From GWF2-33-9 sp964500435 (GTDB lineage Bacteria > Bacteroidota > Ignavibacteria > Kapaibacteriales > UBA2268), in assembly GCA_964500435.1 (NCBI GenBank), contig CAZCNL010000003.1:236261-300260 (forward strand): 64,000 nt of DNA. Reading direction: 5' to 3'. The notes under the pieces were generated by a model. That model made no database searches, was not told the DNA's origin, and worked only from the letters and a program-made list of their open reading frames with translations. The position numbers and the translations under genes were made by a program. Below, one piece after another: positions 46,453-56,913 of this stretch (positions are counted from its first letter, which is position 1; every line of letters begins with the position of its first letter).

Positions 46453-48264
46453 TTACATATCTGATGAATAAAGTTGCTCAATTATTTCTGAATATTTCTT
46501 TTCGACAACATGTCGACGAATACTCATTTTTGGGCTAAGTTCTCCATTTTCAATTGTAAATGGTTCCGAGAGTAAAACAAATTTTCGAACTTTCTCATAT
46601 TTTGCTAAATCTCTTTGAATATAATCAATTTCTCGTTTTAAGTGACTAATAATTTTTGAATTAACTATTAATTCATTCTTATCGTTAAAATTGATTTCAA
46701 ACTCTTTTGCTAAGCTTTCGAGTTGCTCAAAATTTGGGGAGATAATAGCAGTACAGTATTCCCTTCTTTCACCAATTAAAATAACATGATCAATATATTT
46801 GCTTTGTGCGAGCAGGCTTTCGATTGGCTGTGGAGCAATATTTTTACCGCCACTACTAACGAAAATATTCTTTTTTCTGTCAGTAATTTTAATATTACCA
46901 CGTGGAGTTAAAACTCCAATATCGCCAGTATATAACCAACCTTCATCGTCGATTGCTTCTTGTGTGGCGAGATCGTCATTCCAGTATCCTTTCATAACAT
47001 TATCGCCTTTAACTAATATTTCTCCATCTTCGCCAAATTTAACTTCCACATTAAAAAGTGGTTTTCCTATTGTGCCTATTTCGATAGCATCTAATAAATT
47101 TGCAGATACAACAGGTGATGTCTCTGTCAGACCATATCCTTGTACAATCGGAATACCAATTGCAATGAAAAATTCCTGTAAATCTTCGTTTAATGGTGCT
47201 CCGCCAGAAACCATAAATCTCAATCTTCCTCCAAATTTTTCTCTTAATTTGGAAAATACAAGTTTATCTGCTAATTTATATTGCATTTCTATTGATAAAG
47301 TACTTTTCCCCGCATACTTTCGCCTAACATATTTGATTCCAATATTGATAGCCCAATGGAATATTTTTTGTTTTGATAATTTATCTTTTTCAATGGCATT
47401 ATAAATTTTCTTTTTTGCAGTTTCTAAAAATCTTGGAACAGTAGTCATTACAGTAGGTTTAATTTCTTGAATAAAGGACATTAAACTTTCAATTGAATCA
47501 GCAAGTCCAATTGTTGCACCATAGAAAAACAAACTGTAATACCCTGTTGTCCTCTCATATGAATGAGATAATGGTAAATATGAAACTGAGGAGTCTTTTT
47601 CAGAAAAATAAAAACGTTCTGTAATACCTTCAAAATTGGCAAGAATATTTTTGTGGGATAGCATCACACCCTTGGGATTGCCCGTGGTACCACTTGTATA
47701 AATTAATGTTAATAAATCATCTGATTTGATTTTACTGATTGAATTGATGATTATATTTTTATTATTTGTGTTTTCTAAGGCTTGTTTTCCCCAATTTGAG
47801 ACATCAGACATAGATTTAGTTGAAATGTCTTTTGGGGAATAATCATCATTCATTACAATTATGTGTCTTAAATTAGTTAAATTATCTTTTATTTCCAATA
47901 TTTTTCTTAATTGCAGTGAATTTGATACGATTATAGTACTAACACCGCAATCGTTATAAATATATTCAATTTGTTTTGCTGTCAAAGTAGGAAAAATTGG
48001 TACAGTAACAGCTCCTAAAGATATAGAAGCAAAATCTGCAATTATCCATTCAAGCCTATTTTCAGAGACAATTCCAATTTTATCATCTTTTCTTATCCCA
48101 AGTTCAATTAATCCAAGAGCAAAGTTTTCCACCCTGGATTTAAGCTCGAGATAATTAATTTCAGTTAACATACCTTGCGAGTTTTTAAATACAAATGCAG
48201 GTTTTGTATCTCCAAATCTTTCACAAGTTTTAATAAAAGCTTCAGGAATTGTTGAAAATTTCAT
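46453..48264 (-). CDS. Long-chain acyl-CoA synthetase (AMP-forming)
   Basis: A 603-residue ANL-superfamily enzyme activating fatty acids through an acyl-AMP. P-loop-like LIYTSGTTGNPKGVMLSH, the A5 motif GYGLTETSPVV, the A8 hinge DEGWLYTGDIG and C-terminal Lys region are all present. The FadD15/Bubblegum-like type without a long linker fits. It lies downstream of the acylase gene (114 bases) on the minus strand. Chain-length preference is unknown. Confidence 0.93.
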   Translation of the reverse strand: MKFSTIPEAFIKTCERFGDTKPAFVFKNSQGMLTEINYLELKSRVENFALGLIELGIRKDDKIGIVSENRLEWIIADFASISLGAVTVPIFPTLTAKQIEYIYNDCGVSTIIVSNSLQLRKILEIKDNLTNLRHIIVMNDDYSPKDISTKSMSDVSNWGKQALENTNNKNIIINSISKIKSDDLLTLIYTSGTTGNPKGVMLSHKNILANFEGITERFYFSEKDSSVSYLPLSHSYERTTGYYSLFFYGATIGLADSIESLMSFIQEIKPTVMTTVPRFLETAKKKIYNAIEKDKLSKQKIFHWAINIGIKYVRRKYAGKSTLSIEMQYKLADKLVFSKLREKFGGRLRFMVSGGAPLNEDLQEFFIAIGIPIVQGYGLTETSPVVSANLLDAIEIGTIGKPLFNVEVKFGEDGEILVKGDNVMKGYWNDDLATQEAIDDEGWLYTGDIGVLTPRGNIKITDRKKNIFVSSGGKNIAPQPIESLLAQSKYIDHVILIGERREYCTAIISPNFEQLESLAKEFEINFNDKNELIVNSKIISHLKREIDYIQRDLAKYEKVRKFVLLSEPFTIENGELSPKMSIRRHVVEKKYSEIIEQLYSSDM

Positions 48265-48378
48265 TTTACCTTAACAAATTGATTTTAAAATAATGTTAAT
48301 TACTAATTAACAAAAATAGTAAAAATGAATTAAATTCATATTACTATTTAAAAATATTTATTTCAAAAATATCAAACT

Positions 48379-50850
48379 TTATTTGTTTATCAATCTAATG
48401 TTATTAGACTTTATGGGAACTTTGGAATGATAAAGCTTAAAATACCCACCATTAATGAAAATACGTAGTTGATTATTATAAAAAATGTTTGTAGGGTCAC
48501 CTGAAACTCCTCCTGGATGCGAAACATATATAGTGGAATCGCTCATATCTGCAATAAATCGAAAACTAACTCCATTGCTTATTTTAAATAGCTCATCGTA
48601 ATTCCAACCTTGTTTATTAATGGTAGTGTAGCTCCCACTCATTTCGAAGCTCGGAGAGTTAAATGTCGGTTCAAAAAGTTTAGAGTTATTTAAAATATGA
48701 GTTAGTTGCAGTTTATGAATCTTACCCCAATACCATTTATTTATGTCCTTAGTTTTATATAAATTATCTAAAAAAGCGATTGCTTCTTTAAAACTTTTGA
48801 AAACAATAAAGTCTTTATTTTCATTAGTTTGTGTATGAATATCATCAAAAAAGAAATTGTCATTTGATTTGAGTAATTCTTCGAGTTTATTATAAGATAT
48901 ATCGGGAATTGAGATGTAATTCCAAAATAAATTTTTGTCTAATTTATTCAAAAAAGTATTTTCCAACATTTTTACAATGAATGAATTAAAAATCGAAGGG
49001 GAAATTTTATTTGATGATTCAAGATAATCCCATTTAGACAATCTATTTAATGCTTCTTGTTCATGTTTATTCAGTAGATTATTATATTTATAAAAAATTG
49101 GTAAACATATTGATAAAATGTCTTTCGCAAAATATGAATAGTTATCATTTTGCATCTTTTGCATATCTCTAATTTCGAAATCTTTCAATTGTGTTAAATA
49201 CTGATTTATCCTCATAATGCGAGAATTTGAAGCAAAAATAGAGGAAATAAATGTCTTGGTTGAGTCACTGAAGTAATTATTTGCACTTGCAACAAAATTA
49301 TTTTTGGGGTTGTAAATTGATAATTTAGAAGAAATGTTAGTGATATCACTCCAATTATTATTTTTAATCGAAGTTAAATTATAAAAATTAGGTAAATTGT
49401 TACTTTCACGAACGGGTATATAACCAGAAGGTTTCATTCCAATGTTTCCTTCGATATCGGCATAGTGGAAATTTAAGGCTGGTGAGCCCCAATTTGTTAA
49501 TGAATTTTGAAATTCATCCCAATTACGTGATTTATTTAATTTGTACAAACAAATTAATTCATCAGATGGCTTTTGTCCAACCCAGCGAAATGTGATATTT
49601 GTAGTATTTTTAGTCCATTTATTTATAGTTTTATCTTTTAAAGAATAATTATTTTTAACATATGCAAAATCAGATAAAATGATTGATTTATCCGATTTTC
49701 TTTGGTAATATCTTATGGGATTTTGACCTTTTACAAAAATTGTATCAATGATGTATTTGAGAGGTTGGTATGTAGAATCTTTGGAGAGATAACTTTTCCC
49801 ATCTTTACTAATAATTTCTTTGAAAAAGTCAGAGCCATCTAACATCATATTCGATATTCCCCAAGAAATAAAATCATTACGACCAATAAGAAATAAGGGA
49901 ATTCCGGGAATTAAAGCACCACTAACCACAAAAGTTGGACTAATTGCAATAGTTTCGAACCAAAATGAAGGTAATGACAAATTCAAATGTATATCATTTG
50001 CTAATGTAGCTTTTGTCTTTCCGTAAACATTCTTCTTGATTGCCCAAGCATTGCAACCATTAATTTGAGGTAATGCATTAATTTGTTCTAAAGATAATCT
50101 TATTTCATTTGCAAAAGAGTTTTCTCCTTTTAAACTTTGATTATTAAACTGAACAAGTTTTTTGTCCAATTTTTTCATCTTGGTTGAATCGTAAAATTCA
50201 AGTGTATTCAATTTTATTTGAGGAATTAACTTTTCAGCAAAATTATTACCATATTTTTCTGCAATTTCACCAAAAATTATATCACTCCAAAAATTTGTAT
50301 TATATTCAAAAGCAATTAATTTAAAAATATATAGACAATCCTTAGGCGACCATTTTTCAGGTTGGTAATTTAGTAATGAAAATTCTAATGGAAGATTAGA
50401 TGAGTTTTTGTCAATGAAGAAATTAACGCCATTTGCATAATTTTCCAAAATTAACTTACTTTGAGGATTAAGTTGGTTCCAAGTCGATTCGACAATTGTT
50501 TTGAAATCAATTGCTCGAAAGAATTTATCTGTTAAAATAAACTTTGAACCAAAAATTTCAGATAAACGACCTTGAGGAATTCTTCTCAAGTAGTCCATTT
50601 GCCAAAGGCGATTTTCTGCACTTGCATAACCAATACCAAAAAATAAGTCTGACTCGTTGTTGGAATAAATATGAGGAATACCAATTTTGTTGTATCTTAT
50701 CGCTACTTGTTCTTGAAGTTTGTTGCAATTTAAAGTAATCTCAGAATTATCTGGCGTCACTTTAGAAATTTTAAAAATAAATACAACAATAAAAAAAGCA
50801 ATAATTATTAATGAAGAAATAATCGCAATAGTTCGAGTTAATTTAGACAT
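48379..50850 (-). CDS. Penicillin acylase family Ntn-hydrolase with Cys at the nucleophile position
   Basis: An 823-residue S45-family precursor. The N-terminal transmembrane/signal segment (about 8-30) is followed by the A-chain, with YASAENRLWQMDYLRR typical of acylases. The B-chain would start at Cys266 in NGCNAWAIK, where the family normally has Gly-Ser-Asn. ANDIHLNL, GRNDFISWGISN and FHYADIEGNIG are conserved B-chain segments. It would be autoprocessed and periplasmic, and act on an amide such as an acyl-homoserine lactone or another N-acyl compound; the substrate is not known. It is 23 bases after the SDR gene. Confidence 0.8.
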   Translation of the reverse strand: MSKLTRTIAIISSLIIIAFFIVVFIFKISKVTPDNSEITLNCNKLQEQVAIRYNKIGIPHIYSNNESDLFFGIGYASAENRLWQMDYLRRIPQGRLSEIFGSKFILTDKFFRAIDFKTIVESTWNQLNPQSKLILENYANGVNFFIDKNSSNLPLEFSLLNYQPEKWSPKDCLYIFKLIAFEYNTNFWSDIIFGEIAEKYGNNFAEKLIPQIKLNTLEFYDSTKMKKLDKKLVQFNNQSLKGENSFANEIRLSLEQINALPQINGCNAWAIKKNVYGKTKATLANDIHLNLSLPSFWFETIAISPTFVVSGALIPGIPLFLIGRNDFISWGISNMMLDGSDFFKEIISKDGKSYLSKDSTYQPLKYIIDTIFVKGQNPIRYYQRKSDKSIILSDFAYVKNNYSLKDKTINKWTKNTTNITFRWVGQKPSDELICLYKLNKSRNWDEFQNSLTNWGSPALNFHYADIEGNIGMKPSGYIPVRESNNLPNFYNLTSIKNNNWSDITNISSKLSIYNPKNNFVASANNYFSDSTKTFISSIFASNSRIMRINQYLTQLKDFEIRDMQKMQNDNYSYFAKDILSICLPIFYKYNNLLNKHEQEALNRLSKWDYLESSNKISPSIFNSFIVKMLENTFLNKLDKNLFWNYISIPDISYNKLEELLKSNDNFFFDDIHTQTNENKDFIVFKSFKEAIAFLDNLYKTKDINKWYWGKIHKLQLTHILNNSKLFEPTFNSPSFEMSGSYTTINKQGWNYDELFKISNGVSFRFIADMSDSTIYVSHPGGVSGDPTNIFYNNQLRIFINGGYFKLYHSKVPIKSNNIRLINK

Positions 50851-50873
50851 TGATTAATTCCGATTTCCAAAAT

Positions 50874-51869
50874 TTATATCCATTTATGTTCTTTGTACCA
50901 TTTTGCTGTTTCGGTCAAACCTTCGAGCAAATCGATTTCTGTAACAAAACCCAGTTCACGTTTTGCTTTTTCGGGAGAGCATATCCAATAATTTTGAATA
51001 AAATCAATACTTTTTTCATAATCAAAAACCGGTGGTTTTTTTGAAAATTTACCCAGAAAACCCGAGAATGCTCCCAAAGATAAAACTAGAGAGTGGGGAA
51101 GATGTAATTTTAGCATCGTTCTTTTGTTTAATGCAATTTTCATTGCATCCATAATTTCACTCCAAGTGTAAAATTGACTTGATGTAATAAAATAAGTTTG
51201 ACTAACTGACTTGTCTGATTGTGCGGCAAGTTTTATACCACGAACTAAATCTGATGAATGAATTAAGCTGACGTATTTATTATTGAAGCCAATTAATGTT
51301 GCCAATCCTTTATTAGCAATTTTGAATATATCTCTAATTGCTGGGTCTCGAGGTCCATAAACAGCAGGGGGTCGAACAATTGTTATTGGCAATTTATCCA
51401 TAAATTGATGGGCAACTTTTTCTCCTTCTAATTTACTTTTTCCATATTTTGTCAAAGGTTCAGGTATATCGTCTTCTGTTTTGGGTTTATCTAATGACTT
51501 TGATGGACCTGCGACTGTTTGGCTACTTACAAGTAAAAAGCGTTTTATATCGGGATTTCTATCGAGGCTTGCTTGAAGTAAATTTAAAGTTGTGTCACGA
51601 TTTGCTTTCAAAAATTCATCATATGTTTTAGCGGCAACCAACCCAGCGACGTGATAAATATAATCTATACCTTCAACAACAGATTCCAAAGCATTTCTAT
51701 CGTTTAAAGAAACATCTATTAATTCAATTGGTAGGTCTTTTAACCATTGTAAGTTGCTTGTTTTTCGGACAATTGCTTTAATTTGATGGCCATCCTTTAA
51801 CAAGCTTTCAGCAAGGTGGCTTCCAATAAAACCTGTTGCGCCAGTAATTAAAATTTTCACTTTTTTCAC
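50874..51869 (-). CDS. NAD-dependent epimerase/dehydratase (extended SDR)
   Basis: A 331-residue extended short-chain dehydrogenase. The NAD(P)-binding TGATGFIGSHLAESLL is at the N-terminus; active-site Ser lies in LVSSQTVAG and Tyr/Lys in YGKSKLEGE. RPPAVYGPRD is typical. It resembles the dihydroflavonol reductase/sugar epimerase branch. It is co-oriented with the acylase, 23 bases apart. Substrate unknown. Confidence 0.85.
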   Translation of the reverse strand: MKKVKILITGATGFIGSHLAESLLKDGHQIKAIVRKTSNLQWLKDLPIELIDVSLNDRNALESVVEGIDYIYHVAGLVAAKTYDEFLKANRDTTLNLLQASLDRNPDIKRFLLVSSQTVAGPSKSLDKPKTEDDIPEPLTKYGKSKLEGEKVAHQFMDKLPITIVRPPAVYGPRDPAIRDIFKIANKGLATLIGFNNKYVSLIHSSDLVRGIKLAAQSDKSVSQTYFITSSQFYTWSEIMDAMKIALNKRTMLKLHLPHSLVLSLGAFSGFLGKFSKKPPVFDYEKSIDFIQNYWICSPEKAKRELGFVTEIDLLEGLTETAKWYKEHKWI

Positions 51870-51977
51870 TTTTTAAAATTTATTTAATACAAATTTACTA
51901 ATTTGAAAAACAAATAAATGCGAATAACAAATAAATAATATTCATAAAAATTTACAATTAGTATTTACGGAGGTATT

Positions 51978-54479
51978 ATGAAAGCAGTAATTATGGCGGG
52001 TGGATTTGGAACACGTCTCAGACCGCTTACTATGACAATTCCTAAGCCAATGGTACCAATTTTAAATACTCCGATGATGGAGCATATTGTTAATTTATTA
52101 AAAAAACATAACATTCAAGATTTTGTTTCTGTATTATATTTTCATCCAGAAATTATAACATCATATTTTGGTAATGGTAAAGAATTTGGCATCAATATGA
52201 ATTATGTAACAGCTGTTGCTGATTATGGGACTGCTGGTGCTGTCAAAAACGCTCATAAATATCTTGATGATCGTTTTATTGTTATTAGTGGTGACGTTTT
52301 AACAGATTTTGACATTACTGATGCATTAAACTTCCACATCGAAAAGAAAGCAAAAGCAACTATATTATTAACAAGGGTTAGCAAACCTTTGCAATTTGGT
52401 ATTGTTATAACTGATAATGAAGGTAAAATTACACGTTTCCTTGAAAAACCAAGCTGGGGTCAGGTATTTTCTGATACTATCAATACAGGGATTTATATTT
52501 TAGAGCAAGATGTTTTAGATTTGATTCCTTATCAAGAAGAATTTGATTTTAGTAAAGACCTTTTTCCATTGATGTTAAAAGAAAATATCCCATTATATGG
52601 CTACATTGCAAAAGGTTATTGGCGAGATGTCGGCAATTTAGATGAATATGTTTTAGGTCAAAAAGATGCTTTGCACAAGAAAATTGAACTTAAAATCGAT
52701 GGTAAAGAGCAAAATGGAGTATATTCATATGCCAATTCTGTGATTTCAAATTCAGCTAATTTCAAAGGCACCGTATTAGTCGGGAAAAACAGCAAGATTT
52801 CACCTTATTGTAATATTACTGATTCCGTGATTGGAGATAATGTTATTATTGAACCTGGAGTAAAGTTGACAGGTGCTACAATTTGGGGTAACGTAAAAAT
52901 CGGTGAATTTACTGAAATTGAAAATAGTGTCATTTGTAATGGGGTAACCATTGGTTCTTCAACTTTGATTCAAGATAATGTATATATAGCCGAAAATTGT
53001 AAAATTGGAGCAAACGTTAAAATTAACCCCAATTTAAAATTATGGCCTAATAAAGAAGTAGAAGAAGGCTCCGTTGTTACTCACTCTCTTGTTCAAGAGG
53101 AAAAATGGTCAAGAGAACTTTTTTCTGGTGCAAGAATTTCTGGCATATCAAATGTAGAAATATATCCCGAATTTGCCGCAAAACTTGGTGCATCTTATGG
53201 AATGGCACTTGGTAAAAATACTCACATATTGGCAAGTAGAGACCCGGACAACTTTTCCAGAATTATCAAAAGAGCAATGGTAGCGGGATTAACTTCTGTT
53301 GGTGTAAATATTAATGATTTGCAGTTAATGTCTATACCGCAAACACGCCAAGAGTTGCTTACTGGCAAATATATTGGTGGTTTTCACGTTAGACGTTCAC
53401 CTAGAGACACTGAATATACTGATATTATTATATTTAGTGCAGATGGGCGAGATTTGAATGTTTCAAAATCAAAAAACGTTGAAAGATACTTTTATGGAGA
53501 AGATGTAATAAGAGTTCACTACAAAGAATTAGGTAAAATATTTTTCCCTGAACGTACCAATGAAATCTATTTAAACAGATTTATGAGTTCATTGGATAGA
53601 GATTTAATCAAATCAAAATCATATAGAATTTTAATTGATTATTCCTATGGTTTGGCATCTTCAATATTCCCGCAAATTTTGGGCAATTTAGGTGTAGAAG
53701 CTATATCATTAAACAATTTTATAGACGCAACAAGGTTCAATCCCGACCCAGCGGAAGAAGCAGAAGAAATTGACGAAACTTGCAAAATTATGAAATCAAT
53801 TGGTTATAATTTAGGTTTTAGAATTGAACCTGGAGCCGAAAAAATATCAGTAGTTGACGAACGAGGTTTTTGGATTTCGCAACAAAGACTCCTTTCAATT
53901 GTTACAAAATTATTCTTAGAAACACACCGAAACAGAGAACCATATAAAATTGCAATTTCAGTTTTAGCAACAAAAGAGATTGAAGAAATAACAAAAGATT
54001 ATAACGTAGAAGTTATAAGAATCAAAAATACTCATTCTGCAATGATGGATGCAACAATAGATGAGAACGTTTTATTCGTTGGAAGCATCCACGGGGGTTT
54101 TATTTTTAGAGATTTTCTCTTTGCATCAGATGGTATGTTTTCAATTGGTCAAATATTAGAAATGTTGGGAAAAGTAAACTTGAAGATTTCTCAAATTGAT
54201 GAGAAATTACCGAGAAGAGTTTTTAAAAGCAAAGAAGTGAGAGTTCCTTGGGAATTAAAAGGCTACATAATGAGAAGAGCTATGCAATATTCAGAAAATT
54301 TAGAAAGAGAGTTGATTGAGGGAGTAAAAATTCGTTATGGTGATACTTTTGTTAGTTTAATTCCAAGTCAAGAAAAAGCTGCATTTGGTATTTATGTCGA
54401 TGCACCAGATTCAGCATTGTTGGATAGATTTTTGACCCAACATATCGACTTAATAAACAAATGGAAAGAAGAATCATAA
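51978..54479 (+). CDS. Mannose-1-phosphate guanylyltransferase-like protein fused to a degenerate phosphomannomutase domain
   Basis: An 833-residue three-part protein. Residues about 1-235: a nucleotidyltransferase with MAGGFGTRLRPLT (P-loop-like), GDVLTDFD (metal Asp) and EKPSWGQVFSDTINTGIY. Residues about 250-370: left-handed beta-helix hexapeptide repeats. Residues about 380-833: a phosphohexomutase-like domain lacking the catalytic set: TASHNP is replaced by HVRRSPRDTEY, and the DGDxDR metal loop by VVDERGFW. It makes an NDP-sugar, perhaps GDP-mannose; the mutase part is probably regulatory. RBS GGAGG precedes the ATG. A PtsN-like gene follows. Confidence 0.85.
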   Translation: MKAVIMAGGFGTRLRPLTMTIPKPMVPILNTPMMEHIVNLLKKHNIQDFVSVLYFHPEIITSYFGNGKEFGINMNYVTAVADYGTAGAVKNAHKYLDDRFIVISGDVLTDFDITDALNFHIEKKAKATILLTRVSKPLQFGIVITDNEGKITRFLEKPSWGQVFSDTINTGIYILEQDVLDLIPYQEEFDFSKDLFPLMLKENIPLYGYIAKGYWRDVGNLDEYVLGQKDALHKKIELKIDGKEQNGVYSYANSVISNSANFKGTVLVGKNSKISPYCNITDSVIGDNVIIEPGVKLTGATIWGNVKIGEFTEIENSVICNGVTIGSSTLIQDNVYIAENCKIGANVKINPNLKLWPNKEVEEGSVVTHSLVQEEKWSRELFSGARISGISNVEIYPEFAAKLGASYGMALGKNTHILASRDPDNFSRIIKRAMVAGLTSVGVNINDLQLMSIPQTRQELLTGKYIGGFHVRRSPRDTEYTDIIIFSADGRDLNVSKSKNVERYFYGEDVIRVHYKELGKIFFPERTNEIYLNRFMSSLDRDLIKSKSYRILIDYSYGLASSIFPQILGNLGVEAISLNNFIDATRFNPDPAEEAEEIDETCKIMKSIGYNLGFRIEPGAEKISVVDERGFWISQQRLLSIVTKLFLETHRNREPYKIAISVLATKEIEEITKDYNVEVIRIKNTHSAMMDATIDENVLFVGSIHGGFIFRDFLFASDGMFSIGQILEMLGKVNLKISQIDEKLPRRVFKSKEVRVPWELKGYIMRRAMQYSENLERELIEGVKIRYGDTFVSLIPSQEKAAFGIYVDAPDSALLDRFLTQHIDLINKWKEES

Positions 54480-54483
54480 ATGA

Positions 54484-54517
54484 TTTGGTTATTTTCTCTA
54501 TTTCTTTGCTAATTTTG
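54484..54517 (+). promoter_or_regulatory. Bacteroidota-type promoter before the EIIA gene
   Basis: TTTG at 54484-54487, 22 bases, TAATTTTG at 54510-54517, with the ATG 19 bases later. Confidence 0.45.
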
Positions 54518-54536
54518 TAAAAATATAATTATTAAA

Positions 54537-55001
54537 ATGAAAGTTACAGAAATACTATCTCTTGCTTCAATTGCTCCATTAGTTGAATTGCATACTAAGG
54601 AGGAAATTATCAAATATATGGTTGAACTGGCTGCAAAGTCAGGTAAAGTCTTGGACCAAGATCAAGCTCTAAAAGATGTGATGGAACGTGAAAAAGTTCT
54701 TTCCACTGGTATTGGAAAAGGTATTGCTTTACCTCACGCAAAAACTAATTTTGTCAGTGATTTTTGTGCATCGCTGACCACACTCGTGCAGCCAGTCGAT
54801 TTTGACTCTTTGGATATGGAACCTGTAAATATCGTGATTTTAATATTAGGACCAGAGAATCAAATTGCACAACATCTGAAACTTTTAAGTAAAATTTCTA
54901 AAATAGTAAATATTGAAGAAAATCGCTCGAAAATTTTAAGTTTTCAATCAAGTAGTGATATTTGGGATTTCATTGCAAAAGTTGAAGAGGAAGAAGAGTA
55001 A
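54537..55001 (+). CDS. PTS EIIA domain protein (PtsN/mannitol-type)
   Basis: A 154-residue cytoplasmic EIIA protein of the fructose/mannitol/Ntr class. The phosphorylatable His67 is in GIALPHAKTNFV and the family-typical ILGPENQIAQHLKLLSKI follows. Acidic C-terminal tail. No EIIBC or HPr lies nearby, so a regulatory PtsN-like role is likelier than sugar uptake. Confidence 0.88.
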   Translation: MKVTEILSLASIAPLVELHTKEEIIKYMVELAAKSGKVLDQDQALKDVMEREKVLSTGIGKGIALPHAKTNFVSDFCASLTTLVQPVDFDSLDMEPVNIVILILGPENQIAQHLKLLSKISKIVNIEENRSKILSFQSSSDIWDFIAKVEEEEE

Positions 55002-55038
55002 GTAGTTTAAATTAAGAATTTGATGTACTTCTAAACTT

Positions 55039-56913
55039 TTATGAATTCACTAGTTTAAATTTAATTTCTTCTCTTTTTTTCAATAAATTTTTGATTGTTT
55101 CTAATGTTGATTGTTGTTCAAATTCATTAAGTTCATTTTTCAGTAATTTTTGAAATTCCTTAATTTCATTTTCAATTTTTTCCAATTCTAATTTAAGCAA
55201 AACAATTTGAAAACTTTTTTGGGGATTATATTCAATATCTTCTTCATAATATTTTTCCCAATTTTCAGAAGGTGATTCATTATTTAAAGAAAGAGTTATG
55301 AGAATACTTTTTAAATATGGATTTACATCTTCATTATTTAATGAAAACAAAAGTGAAGAAAGTGAATTATAATTATCGATGAAATCAATTAATTTTGAGC
55401 TGATTTCTGTGATAATCAAATTTTTATTAAAGTTAATGTTTTTAAAATATGAGAAGTTAGTTTCATCCTTTAAAATTAAAGAAAGAAGAACATATTCTGA
55501 ATTGTTTATTTTTTTAATAAGGTTTTGGCACTTTTTTTCAAAATCAATTTCGGGTTCAGAATTTTGAGCGGTATTATGTTTAATTTCATTATCATTTCTT
55601 TTTAAACCAATCAAATCGTTAGGTTTTGTTTTCTTTTTAATTGCATAAAGTGTTTTTGCTTGCGTTTCGTTAAAATCAAGTTTGACAGTTAATTCTTGCA
55701 TTAAAAATTCTTGTTGAAGTGGGTCTGGGATTAAATTTATATTTTTAATAATCATATTAATAATTTCGGATTTTCCAGATGCAGAGGAAAACTTGTCTGT
55801 TTTTTTGTATTTATCAAATAAAAATTGAATAAAATCTATGGAATTTTCTAAATATCTTAAAAAAGTTTTATAGCCATTATTGCGAAGAATACTATCGGGG
55901 TCTTCACCAGTTGGTAAAACGACAATCTTTGGATTAAATCCTTGACCGAGAGCAAGTTCAATTGCTCTTTCCGAAGCATTTTGACCAGCACTATCCGCAT
56001 CATACATTATGATTAAATTTTTTGTATAGCGGCTTAATAATTTCAATTGTTCTACAGTAAGAGAAGTACCACTTGATGCAACGGTGTTCGTTATGCCATT
56101 TTGGTGAAGTGTAAGAACATCAGCATATCCTTCAACTAAAATTGCCGAGTTATTACTTATAATTTTATTTTTTCCTTGGTATAAACCATAAAGAACTTTA
56201 CTTTTATCATAAACTAATGTTTGTGGTGAATTTATATATTTAGCTTGAGATTTCTCATCCTCTAATAATCTTGCACCGAAGGCAATTACACGTCCAAAAA
56301 TATCAAAAATTGGGAACATTGCCCGGTTTCTAAATCGGTCGTAAAGTTTTCCACTTTCACTTTCAACAGTCAATCCTGCTAAATGAATAATTTCTTCTGA
56401 AAAACCTTTCTTTTTTAGATGTTTTGATAACTCGTCAAAAGAGTTTGGAGAGTATCCTAATTGATATTCTTTTATAGTTTTTTTTGTATAACCACGTGCT
56501 TCGAAATATTTGTTGCAATCTTTTCCGGATTGAGTTTCAAGAAGAAAATTAAAATAATTAGCACTTTCTTTAAGAACAGAGTAAATATCTTGTATTTTAG
56601 TTGTATCTTCTTGTTTATGTTCTTTTAAATCAACTTTAACACCATATTTATTGCCTAAAAAAGTCAAAGCTTCGATGAAACTTAAACTATTATGTTCAAT
56701 TAGAAATGTTATAGCATTTCCACTTTTCCCACATCCAAAACATTTATAAATCTGTTTATCGGGCGATACTGTAAAAGATGGGGTTCGTTCTGTATGAAAA
56801 GGACAAAGACCGACAAAATTACGTCCCCGTTTTGTTAATCTAACATATTCGGATATTATCTCGACTATATCAGTTCGAGAAAGAATTTCGTTCTTAATAT
56901 CTTCGTTACTCAT
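55039..56913 (-). CDS. dnaG: DNA primase
   Basis: A 624-residue primase. N-terminal CHC2 zinc ribbon: CPFHTERTPSFTVSP then YKCFGCGKSGN (residues 37-66). Core with RFRNRAMFPI and the toprim domain ILVEGYADVLTLHQ and IIMYDADSAGQNASE (metal Asp pair). The C-terminal 200 residues are the divergent helicase-interaction region, rich in coiled coil. It overlaps folK by eight bases, so it is co-transcribed with folB-folK. Confidence 0.96.
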   Translation of the reverse strand: MSNEDIKNEILSRTDIVEIISEYVRLTKRGRNFVGLCPFHTERTPSFTVSPDKQIYKCFGCGKSGNAITFLIEHNSLSFIEALTFLGNKYGVKVDLKEHKQEDTTKIQDIYSVLKESANYFNFLLETQSGKDCNKYFEARGYTKKTIKEYQLGYSPNSFDELSKHLKKKGFSEEIIHLAGLTVESESGKLYDRFRNRAMFPIFDIFGRVIAFGARLLEDEKSQAKYINSPQTLVYDKSKVLYGLYQGKNKIISNNSAILVEGYADVLTLHQNGITNTVASSGTSLTVEQLKLLSRYTKNLIIMYDADSAGQNASERAIELALGQGFNPKIVVLPTGEDPDSILRNNGYKTFLRYLENSIDFIQFLFDKYKKTDKFSSASGKSEIINMIIKNINLIPDPLQQEFLMQELTVKLDFNETQAKTLYAIKKKTKPNDLIGLKRNDNEIKHNTAQNSEPEIDFEKKCQNLIKKINNSEYVLLSLILKDETNFSYFKNINFNKNLIITEISSKLIDFIDNYNSLSSLLFSLNNEDVNPYLKSILITLSLNNESPSENWEKYYEEDIEYNPQKSFQIVLLKLELEKIENEIKEFQKLLKNELNEFEQQSTLETIKNLLKKREEIKFKLVNS

